NCBI RefSeq assembly: GCF_002163755.1
Contig: NZ_CP015863.1
Span: forward strand, 2,666,001 to 2,730,000
DNA length: 64,000 nucleotides
Direction of reading: 5' to 3'
Origin: Vibrio campbellii CAIM 519 = NBRC 15631 = ATCC 25920
GTDB taxonomy: Bacteria > Pseudomonadota > Gammaproteobacteria > Enterobacterales > Vibrionaceae
In this document: piece after piece, positions 18,429 to 27,706 of the stretch
Position numbering within the stretch: position 1 is the first letter of the stretch
Layout of the letters: each line of letters opens with the position of its first letter
Position numbers and translations under genes: made by a program
Notes under the pieces: generated by a model
What the model saw: only the letters and a program-made list of their open reading frames with translations
Told to the model about the DNA's origin: nothing
Database searches by the model: none

Positions 18429-19412
18429 ATGACTGCACCACTAATTTCTATCCGTAACCTATGCGTGGACTACATTACAGATGCGGGCGATGTCCGCGCT
18501 TGTAACAACGTCAGCTTCGATATTGCACCAGGCGAAGTATTTGGCCTAGCTGGTGAATCTGGCTGTGGTAAATCAACCGTTGCATTCTCGCTAATGCGCC
18601 TTCATAAGCCGCCAGCGTTTATCACAGGTGGTGAAGTTATTTTCAACGGCGAAGATATCCTTCAATACAGCGATGAGCGTATGCAGTCGTTCCGCTGGAG
18701 CGAAATGTCGATGGTATTCCAGAGTGCGATGAACGCTTTGAACCCTGTACTGACGATGGAAGAGCAGTTCTGTGACGTAATCATGCGTCATACCAACATG
18801 ACTCGCGCTCAAGCCAAAGTACGTGCAGAAGGTCTATTGGAAATCGTAGATATCCACCCTAGCCGTCTGAGCGATTACCCGCACCAGTTCTCTGGTGGTA
18901 TGCGTCAGCGTCTGGTTATCGCTATCGCTTTGGCTCTGAACCCGAAAATGATCATCATGGATGAACCTACTACAGCACTAGATGTGGTGGTTCAACGTGA
19001 AATTCTGCAAAAGATTTACGCGCTTAAAGAAGAATTTGGCTTCTCGATTCTGTTCATCACCCATGACTTGTCATTGATGGTCGAGTTCTCTGACCGCATC
19101 GGCATCATGTACTCGGGTGAGCTAATTGAGGTTGCACCTTCTAAGCAAATTTTGGAAAGTCCTTACCACCCTTACACCAAAGGTTTGGGTAGCTCTTTCC
19201 CTCCACTAACTGGTCCTAAGACCAAATTAACTGGTATTCCGGGTAACCCTCTGAACTTACTAGAAGTTCCACAAGGCTGCCGCTTCCAAGCTCGCTGTGA
19301 CCGCGTTCACGAAGCTTGTACACGAGTACCGACTCAGCTACGTCAAATTGAACCAGGTCGTCTCTCAAACTGCCACTTGTACGGCGACACCATTGCTCAA
19401 GCTAAGGTTTAA
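18429..19412 (+). CDS. Chitin-oligosaccharide ABC transporter ATPase (OppD type)
   Basis: This cytoplasmic ATPase of 327 residues is one of two that drive the importer. It has Walker A (GESGCGKST), signature (FSGGMRQRLVIA), Walker B (KMIIMDEPTTALD) and the C-terminal oligopeptide/dipeptide extension with four cysteines (GCRFQARCDRVHEAC ... NCH), which in OppD-type ATPases can hold an Fe-S cluster. It is coupled to the permease gene by a 2-bp gap. Confidence 0.93.
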   Translation: MTAPLISIRNLCVDYITDAGDVRACNNVSFDIAPGEVFGLAGESGCGKSTVAFSLMRLHKPPAFITGGEVIFNGEDILQYSDERMQSFRWSEMSMVFQSAMNALNPVLTMEEQFCDVIMRHTNMTRAQAKVRAEGLLEIVDIHPSRLSDYPHQFSGGMRQRLVIAIALALNPKMIIMDEPTTALDVVVQREILQKIYALKEEFGFSILFITHDLSLMVEFSDRIGIMYSGELIEVAPSKQILESPYHPYTKGLGSSFPPLTGPKTKLTGIPGNPLNLLEVPQGCRFQARCDRVHEACTRVPTQLRQIEPGRLSNCHLYGDTIAQAKV

Positions 19413-19460
19413 CAACAAAAAATAACGCTAGCTAAGAAGAAAATTACACTGGAGAGAATT

Positions 19461-20456
19461 ATGAGCAAACAATTCGGCGAACTGCTGATTGAAGGTAAAA
19501 ATGTCGTTAAGGACTTCCCTTTAAACAGTAACTCAATCAAGCAATCTAAGATGCGTGCAATCAACGACGTATCTTTCAAAATGTACAAAAGCCGCGGTTT
19601 GTCAGTAGTAGGTGAATCTGGTTCAGGTAAATCTACTACCGCAAAAATGATTGCGAAAATGTACGCACCAACGGATGGCATCATCGAGTACAAAGGTCGT
19701 GATATCCAAGACATCACCTCTCGTAACGATTTGATGGCTTACCGCGAAGGCGTGCAAATGGTATGGCAAGATCCGTTTGGCTCGCTAAACCCAACACACA
19801 ATATCTTCCACCATATTGCTCGCCCACTGTTGATCCACAAGAAGGTTTCACCGGGCAACAAGAAGGAACTGGAAGAGCGAGTGTACGACCTACTAGAACA
19901 AGTTGGTCTGATTCCGCCAAAAGAGACCGCGCAAAAGTTCCCACACCAGCTTTCTGGTGGTCAGCGCCAACGTGTGAACTTGGCTCGTAACATTGCGGTC
20001 GGCGCAGAAGTGGTACTGGCTGACGAACCAACGTCAATGCTCGACGTTTCAATTCGTGCCGGTGTTCTTAACCTGATGGAAGAGATGAAGTTTGAGAAGC
20101 AAATGTCTCTACTTTATATCACTCACGACATCGCAACAGCGCGCTACATCGCTGAAGATCTCGCAGTTATGTACGTGGGCCACATGGTTGAATGGGGTGA
20201 TACAGAGGAAATCATTCATGATCCTCAACACCCGTACACGCAGCTACTGGTTTCAGCTGTGCCAGATCCATCGAAGTCAATCCACGAGAAACTGAAAGGC
20301 AACAAAGGTGAGATCCCACTGTGGACACCAGAATCCGTGGGCTGTCCATTCGCTGGGCGCTGTGTTCATGCCACAGAAAAATGTCGCGAGCGACTGCCTG
20401 GTGTGACGCAACTGTCCGATAACCACTTTGTTCGTTGTTACTTATTCGAAGATTAA
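19461..20456 (+). CDS. Chitin-oligosaccharide ABC transporter ATPase (OppF type)
   Basis: This is the second ATPase of the importer, 331 residues. It has Walker A (GESGSGKST), a Q-loop at QMVWQDPFGSLNP, signature (LSGGQRQRVNLA) and Walker B (VVLADEPTSMLD), then the oligopeptide-type C-terminus with cysteines (GCPFAGRCVHATEKC). A GGAGA ribosome-binding site precedes the start, and a terminator-like hairpin follows the stop, separating transport genes from the enzyme genes downstream. Confidence 0.93.
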   Translation: MSKQFGELLIEGKNVVKDFPLNSNSIKQSKMRAINDVSFKMYKSRGLSVVGESGSGKSTTAKMIAKMYAPTDGIIEYKGRDIQDITSRNDLMAYREGVQMVWQDPFGSLNPTHNIFHHIARPLLIHKKVSPGNKKELEERVYDLLEQVGLIPPKETAQKFPHQLSGGQRQRVNLARNIAVGAEVVLADEPTSMLDVSIRAGVLNLMEEMKFEKQMSLLYITHDIATARYIAEDLAVMYVGHMVEWGDTEEIIHDPQHPYTQLLVSAVPDPSKSIHEKLKGNKGEIPLWTPESVGCPFAGRCVHATEKCRERLPGVTQLSDNHFVRCYLFED

Positions 20457-20464
20457 TCATACGA

Positions 20465-20495
20465 GGGTCAGGCATCAACCTGACCCCTTTTTCCC
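20465..20495 (+). terminator. Terminator or attenuator between transport and enzyme genes of the chitin cluster
   Basis: GGGTCAGG-CATCAA-CCTGACCC is followed by CTTTTTCCC. The downstream enzyme genes must be reached by read-through or by a promoter within the 30 bp that follow or inside the ATPase gene. Confidence 0.8.
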
Positions 20496-20526
20496 TTTAT
20501 ATTTTATTGTTTCCCGGAGAAATTGA

Positions 20527-22266
20527 ATGCTGCTACTGACTAACCATATTGGTTATGAGCGTCTGGGCCCTAAAAAAGCGATCATCCAGACGAGCCGATC
20601 ACGCCTTTCTTCTTATACGGCTTTATTGGTTTGCGCCAATAGTCATCAGACGGTTGCTACCCTAACCGTTGAGAAGCAAGGTAAAGTAGCGAACTGGCAT
20701 CAAGGTCATTTCTACCTGATCGACTTTTCTTCATTTAATACTCCAGGTCACTACTATCTTCGTTTCGATCATTTACGCTCATCTCACTTTGAGATCGGCG
20801 AACACATTCTTCTCGATCACACTCTATCCGATGTGATCCACTATTTTAAATCGCAACGCTGTGGCGGTATTTTCGATCAACAAGATCGTCAAGCACCACT
20901 ACTTAACTCTAACGAGACGGCTGATGTTCACGGCGGTTGGTATGACGCATCAGGTGACGTCAGCAAATACCTAAGCCACTTGTCTTATGCCAATTACCTC
21001 AACCCTCAACAAATCCCTATGGTGGTTTGGAATATGTTGAAAGGTTTGTCTCTGCTCCAAGGCAACGAGAAACTGGCTAAATTCACAGCAACTCGCCTCA
21101 TTGAAGAAGCACTATTCGGCGCTGATTTCCTTGTCCGTATGCAAAACGAAAAAGGCTTTTTCTACATGACGGTGTTCGACAAGTGGAGTAAGGACACAGC
21201 TCAACGTGAAATCTGCGCCTACGAAACTCAACTTGGTCATAAGTTTGATGACTACCAAGCTGGTTACCGACAAGGAGCTGGCGTTAGCATTGCGGCATTA
21301 GCCTCAGCAGCACGCCTAGACTTTCACGGTAAGTTCGACCAACAAAAATATCGCAATGCGGCAGAAAATGGTTATTGGCACCTAAAAGAACACAACACCC
21401 AATATCTAAACGATGGTCAAGAGAACATCATCGATGAATACTGCGCACTGCTTGCCGCTGTCGAGCTATTCAAAACAACGAAAGAAGCACGCTACCTAGA
21501 AGAAAGCCGCTTGTGGGCAAAACGTCTTTCAGCTCGTCAAACAAGTGATGAACACATTCAACACTTCTGGACTGCGAACCAAGATGGCAGTCGACCGTAC
21601 TTCCATGCAGCCGAAGCGGGGCTTCCTGTTATTGCACTATGTGAGTACTTGTCGATTGAAGACGACTCTGAGCGCGCATCATCAATAAAACAAACCATCA
21701 ATAACGCTTGTAAGTTTGAAGTTTCTATCACCAACAAAGTGAAGAACCCATTTGGCTACCCTCGCCAATACGTAAAAGGTGTGGATGAAGCCAAACGTGA
21801 CGCGTTCTTCGTGGCGCACAACAACGAGTCCGGTTATTGGTGGCAAGGTGAGAATGCCCGCTTGGGTTCACTGGCAACCATGGCGTATTTAGCACAACCT
21901 TTTATCGAGTCAGAAATTCTAAAACAACAGCTTTCTAAACTTGCACAAGATTCTATCAACTGGGTTGTGGGTCTAAACCCGTACGACATGTGTATGTTGG
22001 ACGGTCATGGCCGCAATAACCCTGATTACCTTCCTCAATATGGTTTCTTCAACGCAAAAGGTGGTGTGTGTAACGGCATCACTGGCGGTTTCGAAGATGA
22101 GGAAGACATCGCATTTAATCCACCAGCACAAAAAGACGACATGCTTCAAAACTGGCGCTGGGGAGAACAATGGATCCCACATGGTGCTTGGTACCTACTC
22201 GCCGTAATGAGTCAGGCTCAGCACATCTCAACTTTAGCAACTAATCAAGCATTGAAGGAGCAATAA
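20527..22266 (+). CDS. GH9-family exo-beta-D-glucosaminidase
   Basis: This enzyme resembles endoglucanases, but relatives in this chitin cluster (Photobacterium) were shown to be exo-glucosaminidases that release glucosamine from chitosan oligosaccharides. The 579-residue protein has no signal peptide, so it is cytoplasmic and acts on imported sugars. An N-terminal Ig-like (CelD) domain spans about residues 1-95, and the GH9 alpha/alpha barrel follows with the catalytic aspartate motif GGWYDASGDVSKYL and the C-terminal acid region (GGFEDEEDIAFN). Gene context is the main ground for the specificity. Confidence 0.87.
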   Translation: MLLLTNHIGYERLGPKKAIIQTSRSRLSSYTALLVCANSHQTVATLTVEKQGKVANWHQGHFYLIDFSSFNTPGHYYLRFDHLRSSHFEIGEHILLDHTLSDVIHYFKSQRCGGIFDQQDRQAPLLNSNETADVHGGWYDASGDVSKYLSHLSYANYLNPQQIPMVVWNMLKGLSLLQGNEKLAKFTATRLIEEALFGADFLVRMQNEKGFFYMTVFDKWSKDTAQREICAYETQLGHKFDDYQAGYRQGAGVSIAALASAARLDFHGKFDQQKYRNAAENGYWHLKEHNTQYLNDGQENIIDEYCALLAAVELFKTTKEARYLEESRLWAKRLSARQTSDEHIQHFWTANQDGSRPYFHAAEAGLPVIALCEYLSIEDDSERASSIKQTINNACKFEVSITNKVKNPFGYPRQYVKGVDEAKRDAFFVAHNNESGYWWQGENARLGSLATMAYLAQPFIESEILKQQLSKLAQDSINWVVGLNPYDMCMLDGHGRNNPDYLPQYGFFNAKGGVCNGITGGFEDEEDIAFNPPAQKDDMLQNWRWGEQWIPHGAWYLLAVMSQAQHISTLATNQALKEQ

Positions 22267-22268
22267 AC

Positions 22269-23159
22269 ATGGGGATGTATTTTGTAGGTATTGATGGCGG
22301 CGGCACCTCATGTCGCGCTCGTATCAAAGACGCGCAAGGCAACTTCATCGGTGAAGCAAAAAGTGGCAGTGCCAACATTATGTTGGGAGCAGAAGTCGCA
22401 ATGGCATCGATTCTAGAATCTATTGCTTCAGCAGCGCAGCAAGGCGGTCTCACTCAACAAGACTTTGCCTCAATGCACGTAGGTTTAGCGCTTGCGGGGG
22501 CTGAACATAAAACTTCTTGGCAAGCATTCATGGCTTTAGAACATCCTTTTGCCAGTATGACACTCAACACTGACGCATACGGTGCTTGTATCGGCGCACA
22601 CAATGGTGAAGATGGCGCAATCATGATTGCAGGAACTGGTTCTTGCGGCATTTTCCTTAAAGGCCTTGAGCAACATGTCGTCGGTGGGCGTGAATTCCCG
22701 ATCTCAGATCAAGGTGGCGGTGCAGTCATGGGGCTGCGTCTGATCCAACAAGTATTACTAGCAGAAGATGGCATCCGTGAAAAAACACCTCTAGCCGCCC
22801 ATGTTATGAATCATTTTGAAAATGACGTCGACAACGTGGTGGCGTGGTCTAAACAGGCTTTGCCTCGCGATTACGGTCAATTTTCTCCTGCTATTTTCCA
22901 ACATGCAGAACAAGGTGACGTGTTGGCAATAGAAATGCTTAAACAAACCGCAGCGGATATTGAGATGTTTTTAGTGGCTTTGAATAAGCGCGGTGCAACT
23001 CGTATTTGTTTGATGGGCAGCATTGCCGAGCGAATCTTGCATTGGTTATCTCCACCAGTCCAACAATGGGTGGTAGAGCCTCAGTTTGATGCGATTGAAG
23101 GAGCCATTATGTTTGCTGGCAAACCAGAGCATAACCTTTACTCAGTGAGTGTCGAGTAG
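22269..23159 (+). CDS. gspK: Glucosamine-specific kinase (BadF/BadG family)
   Basis: GspK phosphorylates cytosolic glucosamine with ATP. It was described from V. cholerae as unusually specific for glucosamine over GlcNAc. The 296-residue protein has the ASKHA ATPase fold, with the phosphate-1 motif near the N-terminus (GIDGGGTSCRAR) and a second glycine-rich loop (MIAGTGSCGIFL). It begins 2 bp after the glucosaminidase gene, whose product supplies its substrate, and AAGGAG precedes its ATG. Confidence 0.9.
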   Translation: MGMYFVGIDGGGTSCRARIKDAQGNFIGEAKSGSANIMLGAEVAMASILESIASAAQQGGLTQQDFASMHVGLALAGAEHKTSWQAFMALEHPFASMTLNTDAYGACIGAHNGEDGAIMIAGTGSCGIFLKGLEQHVVGGREFPISDQGGGAVMGLRLIQQVLLAEDGIREKTPLAAHVMNHFENDVDNVVAWSKQALPRDYGQFSPAIFQHAEQGDVLAIEMLKQTAADIEMFLVALNKRGATRICLMGSIAERILHWLSPPVQQWVVEPQFDAIEGAIMFAGKPEHNLYSVSVE

Positions 23160-23167
23160 GAGTGAAG

Positions 23168-25087
23168 ATGGAATACCGTGTTGATTTAGTGGTCCTTTCT
23201 GAGCAAAAACAAAACTGCCGCTTCGGACTCACCTTTCATAACTTGAGTGACCAAGACCTAAACAGCTGGAGCTTAACTTTTGCTTTTGATCGCTACATCC
23301 TTCCTGATAGCGTTTCAAATGGCCACCTGACTCAAGTTGGTAGCTTTTGTACGCTCGAGCCTGAGGGCATGGTACTGGCAGCCAACCACCATTATTACTG
23401 TGAATTTAGTATTGGCTCCAACCCATTCCGTTATTACTCGGATGGCTTTAACGAAGCGATGATCGACTTTGTGGTTGATGGTACTCCTCAACGTGCACAA
23501 GTGGACGTCACTCCTATCGTTCTCGCTTCACCGTATCGTGAACGCAGTGAGATTCCTGCAAGCTTGACACATGCTCAACCTTTACTGCCTAAGCCAAATC
23601 ATATTGAAGTCAGCGATCACTCTTTTACCTTTGATGAGCAAGCTGGTGTCGCGATTTATACCGACTTAGCCACTTCTGCCAAGTCGTGGTTACAGGATGA
23701 GTTGAAGCGAATCTATCAATTTGAATTACCTTCTTCAAACAGTGGAAAAATCCTGTTCAAAAGTAATCCAACCTTGGATGAAGGCACCTACAAGCTAAAA
23801 GTCTCTGAAGAGTCGATCAAGATCGAAGCTGGCTCTTCGTCAGGTTTTACTCATGCTTGCGCGACCGTATTGCAACTACTAAAACGAGACGAGAATACCA
23901 ACACCATGGAAGTGGTGTGCTGCTCTATCAAAGACAGCCCTCGTTTTCGATACCGCGGCATGATGCTGGATTGCGCTCGCCATTTCCATTCCGTAGAGCA
24001 AGTAAAACGCCTGATCAACTTATTGGCACACTACAAGTTCAACACGTTCCATTGGCACCTCACTGACGATGAAGGCTGGCGTGTCGAGATCAAGTCTCTT
24101 CCTCAGCTTACCGATATTGGGGCGTGGCGCGGAATTGATGAAACAATCGAGCCGCAATACACCCATTTGTCTCAACGCTACGGCGGTTTCTACACGCAAG
24201 AAGAAATCAAAGACGTTATCGAATTTGCAGCACAACGTGGCATCACCATCATTCCTGAAATTGATGTACCTGGCCATTGTCGTGCCGCGATTAAGGCTCT
24301 GCCACACCTATTGGTTGAAGCAGAAGACACCACTGAGTATCGCAGTATTCAGCACTACAACGACAACGTCATCAACCCTGCTCTGCCGGGTAGCTACGAG
24401 TTTATAGACAAAGTACTTGAAGAAATCGCAGCGCTCTTTCCTGCCCCATATGTTCACATTGGTGCAGACGAAGTGCCTAATGGAGTCTGGTCGAAAAGTC
24501 CTGCTTGCCAAGCGTTTATGGAGAAGTTGGGTTACACCGATTACAAAGAACTGCAAGGCCACTTCCTACGTCATGCTGAAGACAAACTGCGCAAACTGGG
24601 TAAACGTATGCTGGGTTGGGAAGAAGCTCAACACGGCAACAAAGTCAGCAAAGATACGGTGATCTACTCATGGCTAAGCGAAGAAGCGGCATTGAACTGT
24701 GCTCGCCAAGGCTTCGATGTAGTGCTGCAACCCGCACAAACCACTTACTTAGATATGGCCCAAGACTACGCACCTGAAGAACCGGGCGTGGACTGGGCAA
24801 ATCCACTGCCACTAGAAAAAGCTTACAACTACGAGCCGTTAGCAGAAGTCCCTGCTGACGACCCAATCAGAAAACGCATTTGGGGCATTCAAACCGCTCT
24901 ATGGTGCGAAATCATCAACAACCCATCGCGCCTGGACTACATGATTTTCCCTCGCCTGACTGCCATGGCAGAAGCATGTTGGACTGAAAAACAACACCGC
25001 GATTGGACCGACTATTTATCACGTTTGAAAGGTCACCTTCCTCTGCTCGACTTGCAGGGAGTGAATTACCGCAAACCTTGGAAGTAA
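23168..25087 (+). CDS. GH20 beta-N-acetylhexosaminidase, cytoplasmic
   Basis: This enzyme removes terminal GlcNAc from chitin oligosaccharides and aryl glycosides. It has 639 residues, no signal peptide, an N-terminal carbohydrate-binding-like domain (1-130), a GH20b domain, and a TIM barrel with the catalytic Asp-Glu pair in HIGADEVPNGVW. Other conserved stretches are HWHLTDDEGWRVEIK and PEIDVPGHCRA. I chose ATG 23168 because AGGAG lies 5 bases before it. A GTG at 23162 would add two residues but overlaps that site. It follows gspK within 10 bp. Confidence 0.93.
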   Translation: MEYRVDLVVLSEQKQNCRFGLTFHNLSDQDLNSWSLTFAFDRYILPDSVSNGHLTQVGSFCTLEPEGMVLAANHHYYCEFSIGSNPFRYYSDGFNEAMIDFVVDGTPQRAQVDVTPIVLASPYRERSEIPASLTHAQPLLPKPNHIEVSDHSFTFDEQAGVAIYTDLATSAKSWLQDELKRIYQFELPSSNSGKILFKSNPTLDEGTYKLKVSEESIKIEAGSSSGFTHACATVLQLLKRDENTNTMEVVCCSIKDSPRFRYRGMMLDCARHFHSVEQVKRLINLLAHYKFNTFHWHLTDDEGWRVEIKSLPQLTDIGAWRGIDETIEPQYTHLSQRYGGFYTQEEIKDVIEFAAQRGITIIPEIDVPGHCRAAIKALPHLLVEAEDTTEYRSIQHYNDNVINPALPGSYEFIDKVLEEIAALFPAPYVHIGADEVPNGVWSKSPACQAFMEKLGYTDYKELQGHFLRHAEDKLRKLGKRMLGWEEAQHGNKVSKDTVIYSWLSEEAALNCARQGFDVVLQPAQTTYLDMAQDYAPEEPGVDWANPLPLEKAYNYEPLAEVPADDPIRKRIWGIQTALWCEIINNPSRLDYMIFPRLTAMAEACWTEKQHRDWTDYLSRLKGHLPLLDLQGVNYRKPWK

Positions 25088-25173
25088 TACCAAGCCAGAT
25101 GCCAACGCATCACGCTTAAAGAGTTTTTAAATTTTTGGCTGCAGGCGCAGCTTAGTAAAAAGGAAATACACAA

Positions 25174-27582
25174 ATGAAATACGGCTATTTCGATAACGAG
25201 AATCGCGAATACGTTATCACTCGCCCTGACGTACCAGCACCATGGACAAACTACCTAGGTACTGAGAAGTTCTGTACGGTTATCTCGCACAACGCGGGTG
25301 GCTACTCGTTCTACAACTCTCCAGAATACAACCGTGTTACTAAATTCCGTCCAAATGCGACATTCGATCGCCCAGGACACTACGTTTACCTACGTGATGA
25401 TGAGACAGGTGATTACTGGTCAATCTCTTGGCAACCAGTTGCGAAAAGCCTTGACCAAGCAAACTACGAAGTTCGCCACGGTTTGTCTTACTCTAAGTTC
25501 AAATGTGAATACAGCGGTATTACCGCAACAAAAACACTGTTCGTGCCAAAAGGCGAAGACGCTGAAATCTGGGATGTAGTGATTAAAAACACCTCAGATA
25601 AGCCACGTACGATCAGCGCATTCTCATTTGTTGAGTTCTCATTCAGCCACATTCAATCTGATAACCAAAACCATCAGATGTCTCTGTACTCTGCTGGTAC
25701 GTCATACAACGAAGGTGTGATTGAGTACGACCTGTACTACAACACGAACGATTTTGAAGGTTTCTACTACCTAGCTTCAACATTTGACCCAGATTCGTAC
25801 GACGGCCAACGTGACAGCTTCCTAGGTCTGTACCGTGACGAAGCGAACCCGCTAGCGGTAGAACAAGGTAAGTGTTTCAACACAGCACAAACTTGTTACA
25901 ACCACTGTGGCTCTCTACACAAGCAATTTACTATCCAACCGGGTGAAGAAGTTCGCTTTGCTTACATTCTAGGTATCGGTAAAGGCAACGGTGAGCGTCT
26001 ACGTGCTAAGTACCAAGACCTTGCAGAAGTCAACAATGCATTTGCAGGCATCAAAGCACACTGGGATGAGCGTTGTGGCAAGTTCCAAGTGAAATCGCCA
26101 AACGAAGGTCTAGATACCATGATCAACGCTTGGACACTGTACCAAGCAGAAACTTGTGTGGTGTGGTCTCGTTTTGCTTCATTCATTGAGGTGGGTGGTC
26201 GTACTGGCCTTGGTTACCGCGATACAGCTCAAGATGGAATCTCAGTCCCTCATGCTAACCCAGCAATGACGCGTAAACGTATCGTTGACCTGCTGCGCGG
26301 CCAAGTGAAAGCGGGTTACGGTCTACACCTATTCGATCCAGATTGGTTCGATCCAGAGAAAGCTGACGTTAAACCATCGAAATCACCAACAGTTGTTCCT
26401 ACTCCGTCTGATGAAGACAAGATCCACGGTATTGAAGACACGTGTTCTGATGACCATCTATGGCTAGTTCCAACCATCTGTAAGTACGTGATGGAAACCG
26501 GTGAGCACACTTTCTTTGATGAAGTGATCCCTTACGCAGATGGCGGTGATGCGAGCGTTTATGACCACATGAAAGCAGCGCTAGACTTCTCTGCGGAGTA
26601 CGTGGGTCAGACCGGTATCTGTAAAGGTCTGCGTGCAGACTGGAACGACTGTCTAAACTTAGGTGGTGGTGAATCTTCAATGGTGTCGTTCCTACACTTC
26701 TGGGCACTGCAAGAGTTCATCGACCTAGCGAAATACCTAGGTAAAGAAGACGACGTTGAAAAATACACGGAAATGGCAGCAAACGTGCGTGAAGCGTGTG
26801 AAACACACCTTTGGGATGATGAAGGCGGTTGGTACATCCGCGGTCTAACGAAGAATGGCGACAAGATCGGTACTGCGCAACAAGCAGAAGGTCGAGTACA
26901 CCTAGAGTCAAACACGCTTGCGGTACTTTCTGGTGCGGTATCTCAAGAGCGCGGCGAAAAAGCGATGGACGCAGTAGATGAGAACCTGTTCTCCGAATAC
27001 GGCCTTCACCTAAACTCACCATCTTTTGCAACACCAAATGATGACATCGGCTTCGTAACTCGCGTTTACCAAGGCGTAAAAGAGAACGGTGCAATCTTCT
27101 CGCATCCAAACCCATGGGCTTGGGTTGCTGAAGCGAAACTGGGTCGTGGTGACCGTGCAATGAAATTCTACGATGCACTAAACCCATACAACCAGAACGA
27201 CATCATCGAAAAACGTATTGCAGAACCTTACTCATACGTGCAGTTCATCATGGGTCGTGACCACCAAGATCACGGTCGTGCAAACCACCCATGGTTAACA
27301 GGTACATCTGGCTGGGCTTACTTCGCGGTTACCAACTTTATCCTTGGTGTGCGTACAGGCTTCGATGGTCTGACTATCGATCCATGTATCCCAACAAACT
27401 GGCCAGGTTTCGAAGTGACTCGCCAATGGCTAGGCGCAACGTACAACATCAAAGTGGTTAACCCAGACTCAGTAAGCAAAGGCGTTAAGTCAATTACTGT
27501 GAACGGTGAAGCAGTAAATGGTGCATCGGTACCAGTTCAAGCGGAAGGTTCAGTAAACGAAGTTATCGTTACTCTAGGTTAA
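25174..27582 (+). CDS. chbP: N,N'-diacetylchitobiose phosphorylase (GH94)
   Basis: This enzyme splits (GlcNAc)2 with phosphate into GlcNAc-1-phosphate and GlcNAc, saving one ATP per disaccharide. The 802-residue length matches the characterised V. proteolyticus enzyme (801). The catalytic acid is Asp492 in RADWNDCLNLGGG, at the known position. The N-terminal beta-sandwich, helical linker and alpha6/alpha6 barrel are all there, and no signal peptide is seen. Strong codon bias suggests high expression. An 86-bp gap precedes it, with AAGGA before the ATG. Confidence 0.95.
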   Translation: MKYGYFDNENREYVITRPDVPAPWTNYLGTEKFCTVISHNAGGYSFYNSPEYNRVTKFRPNATFDRPGHYVYLRDDETGDYWSISWQPVAKSLDQANYEVRHGLSYSKFKCEYSGITATKTLFVPKGEDAEIWDVVIKNTSDKPRTISAFSFVEFSFSHIQSDNQNHQMSLYSAGTSYNEGVIEYDLYYNTNDFEGFYYLASTFDPDSYDGQRDSFLGLYRDEANPLAVEQGKCFNTAQTCYNHCGSLHKQFTIQPGEEVRFAYILGIGKGNGERLRAKYQDLAEVNNAFAGIKAHWDERCGKFQVKSPNEGLDTMINAWTLYQAETCVVWSRFASFIEVGGRTGLGYRDTAQDGISVPHANPAMTRKRIVDLLRGQVKAGYGLHLFDPDWFDPEKADVKPSKSPTVVPTPSDEDKIHGIEDTCSDDHLWLVPTICKYVMETGEHTFFDEVIPYADGGDASVYDHMKAALDFSAEYVGQTGICKGLRADWNDCLNLGGGESSMVSFLHFWALQEFIDLAKYLGKEDDVEKYTEMAANVREACETHLWDDEGGWYIRGLTKNGDKIGTAQQAEGRVHLESNTLAVLSGAVSQERGEKAMDAVDENLFSEYGLHLNSPSFATPNDDIGFVTRVYQGVKENGAIFSHPNPWAWVAEAKLGRGDRAMKFYDALNPYNQNDIIEKRIAEPYSYVQFIMGRDHQDHGRANHPWLTGTSGWAYFAVTNFILGVRTGFDGLTIDPCIPTNWPGFEVTRQWLGATYNIKVVNPDSVSKGVKSITVNGEAVNGASVPVQAEGSVNEVIVTLG

Positions 27583-27591
27583 TCATCTTTT

Positions 27592-27616
27592 AGGGGAGAG
27601 CTTCTCCCCTTTGATT
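27592..27616 (+). terminator. Hairpin after chitobiose phosphorylase gene
   Basis: AGGGGAGA-GCT-TCTCCCCT is followed by TTGATTTC. The weak T-run suggests partial termination before the mutase gene. Confidence 0.65.
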
Positions 27617-27706
27617 TCTCTGATGCACTTGAGTTTGATAAGTGCATCGGTTCGCTAGCAAAGATTTAAGAGGCGGTGGGATGCCGCTCTTATCGAGGAT
27701 CGAATC

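Noticed and set aside
26717..27187. Minus-strand frame of 156 residues
   Set aside because: It is antisense to the chitobiose phosphorylase gene, whose strong codon bias creates open opposite frames.
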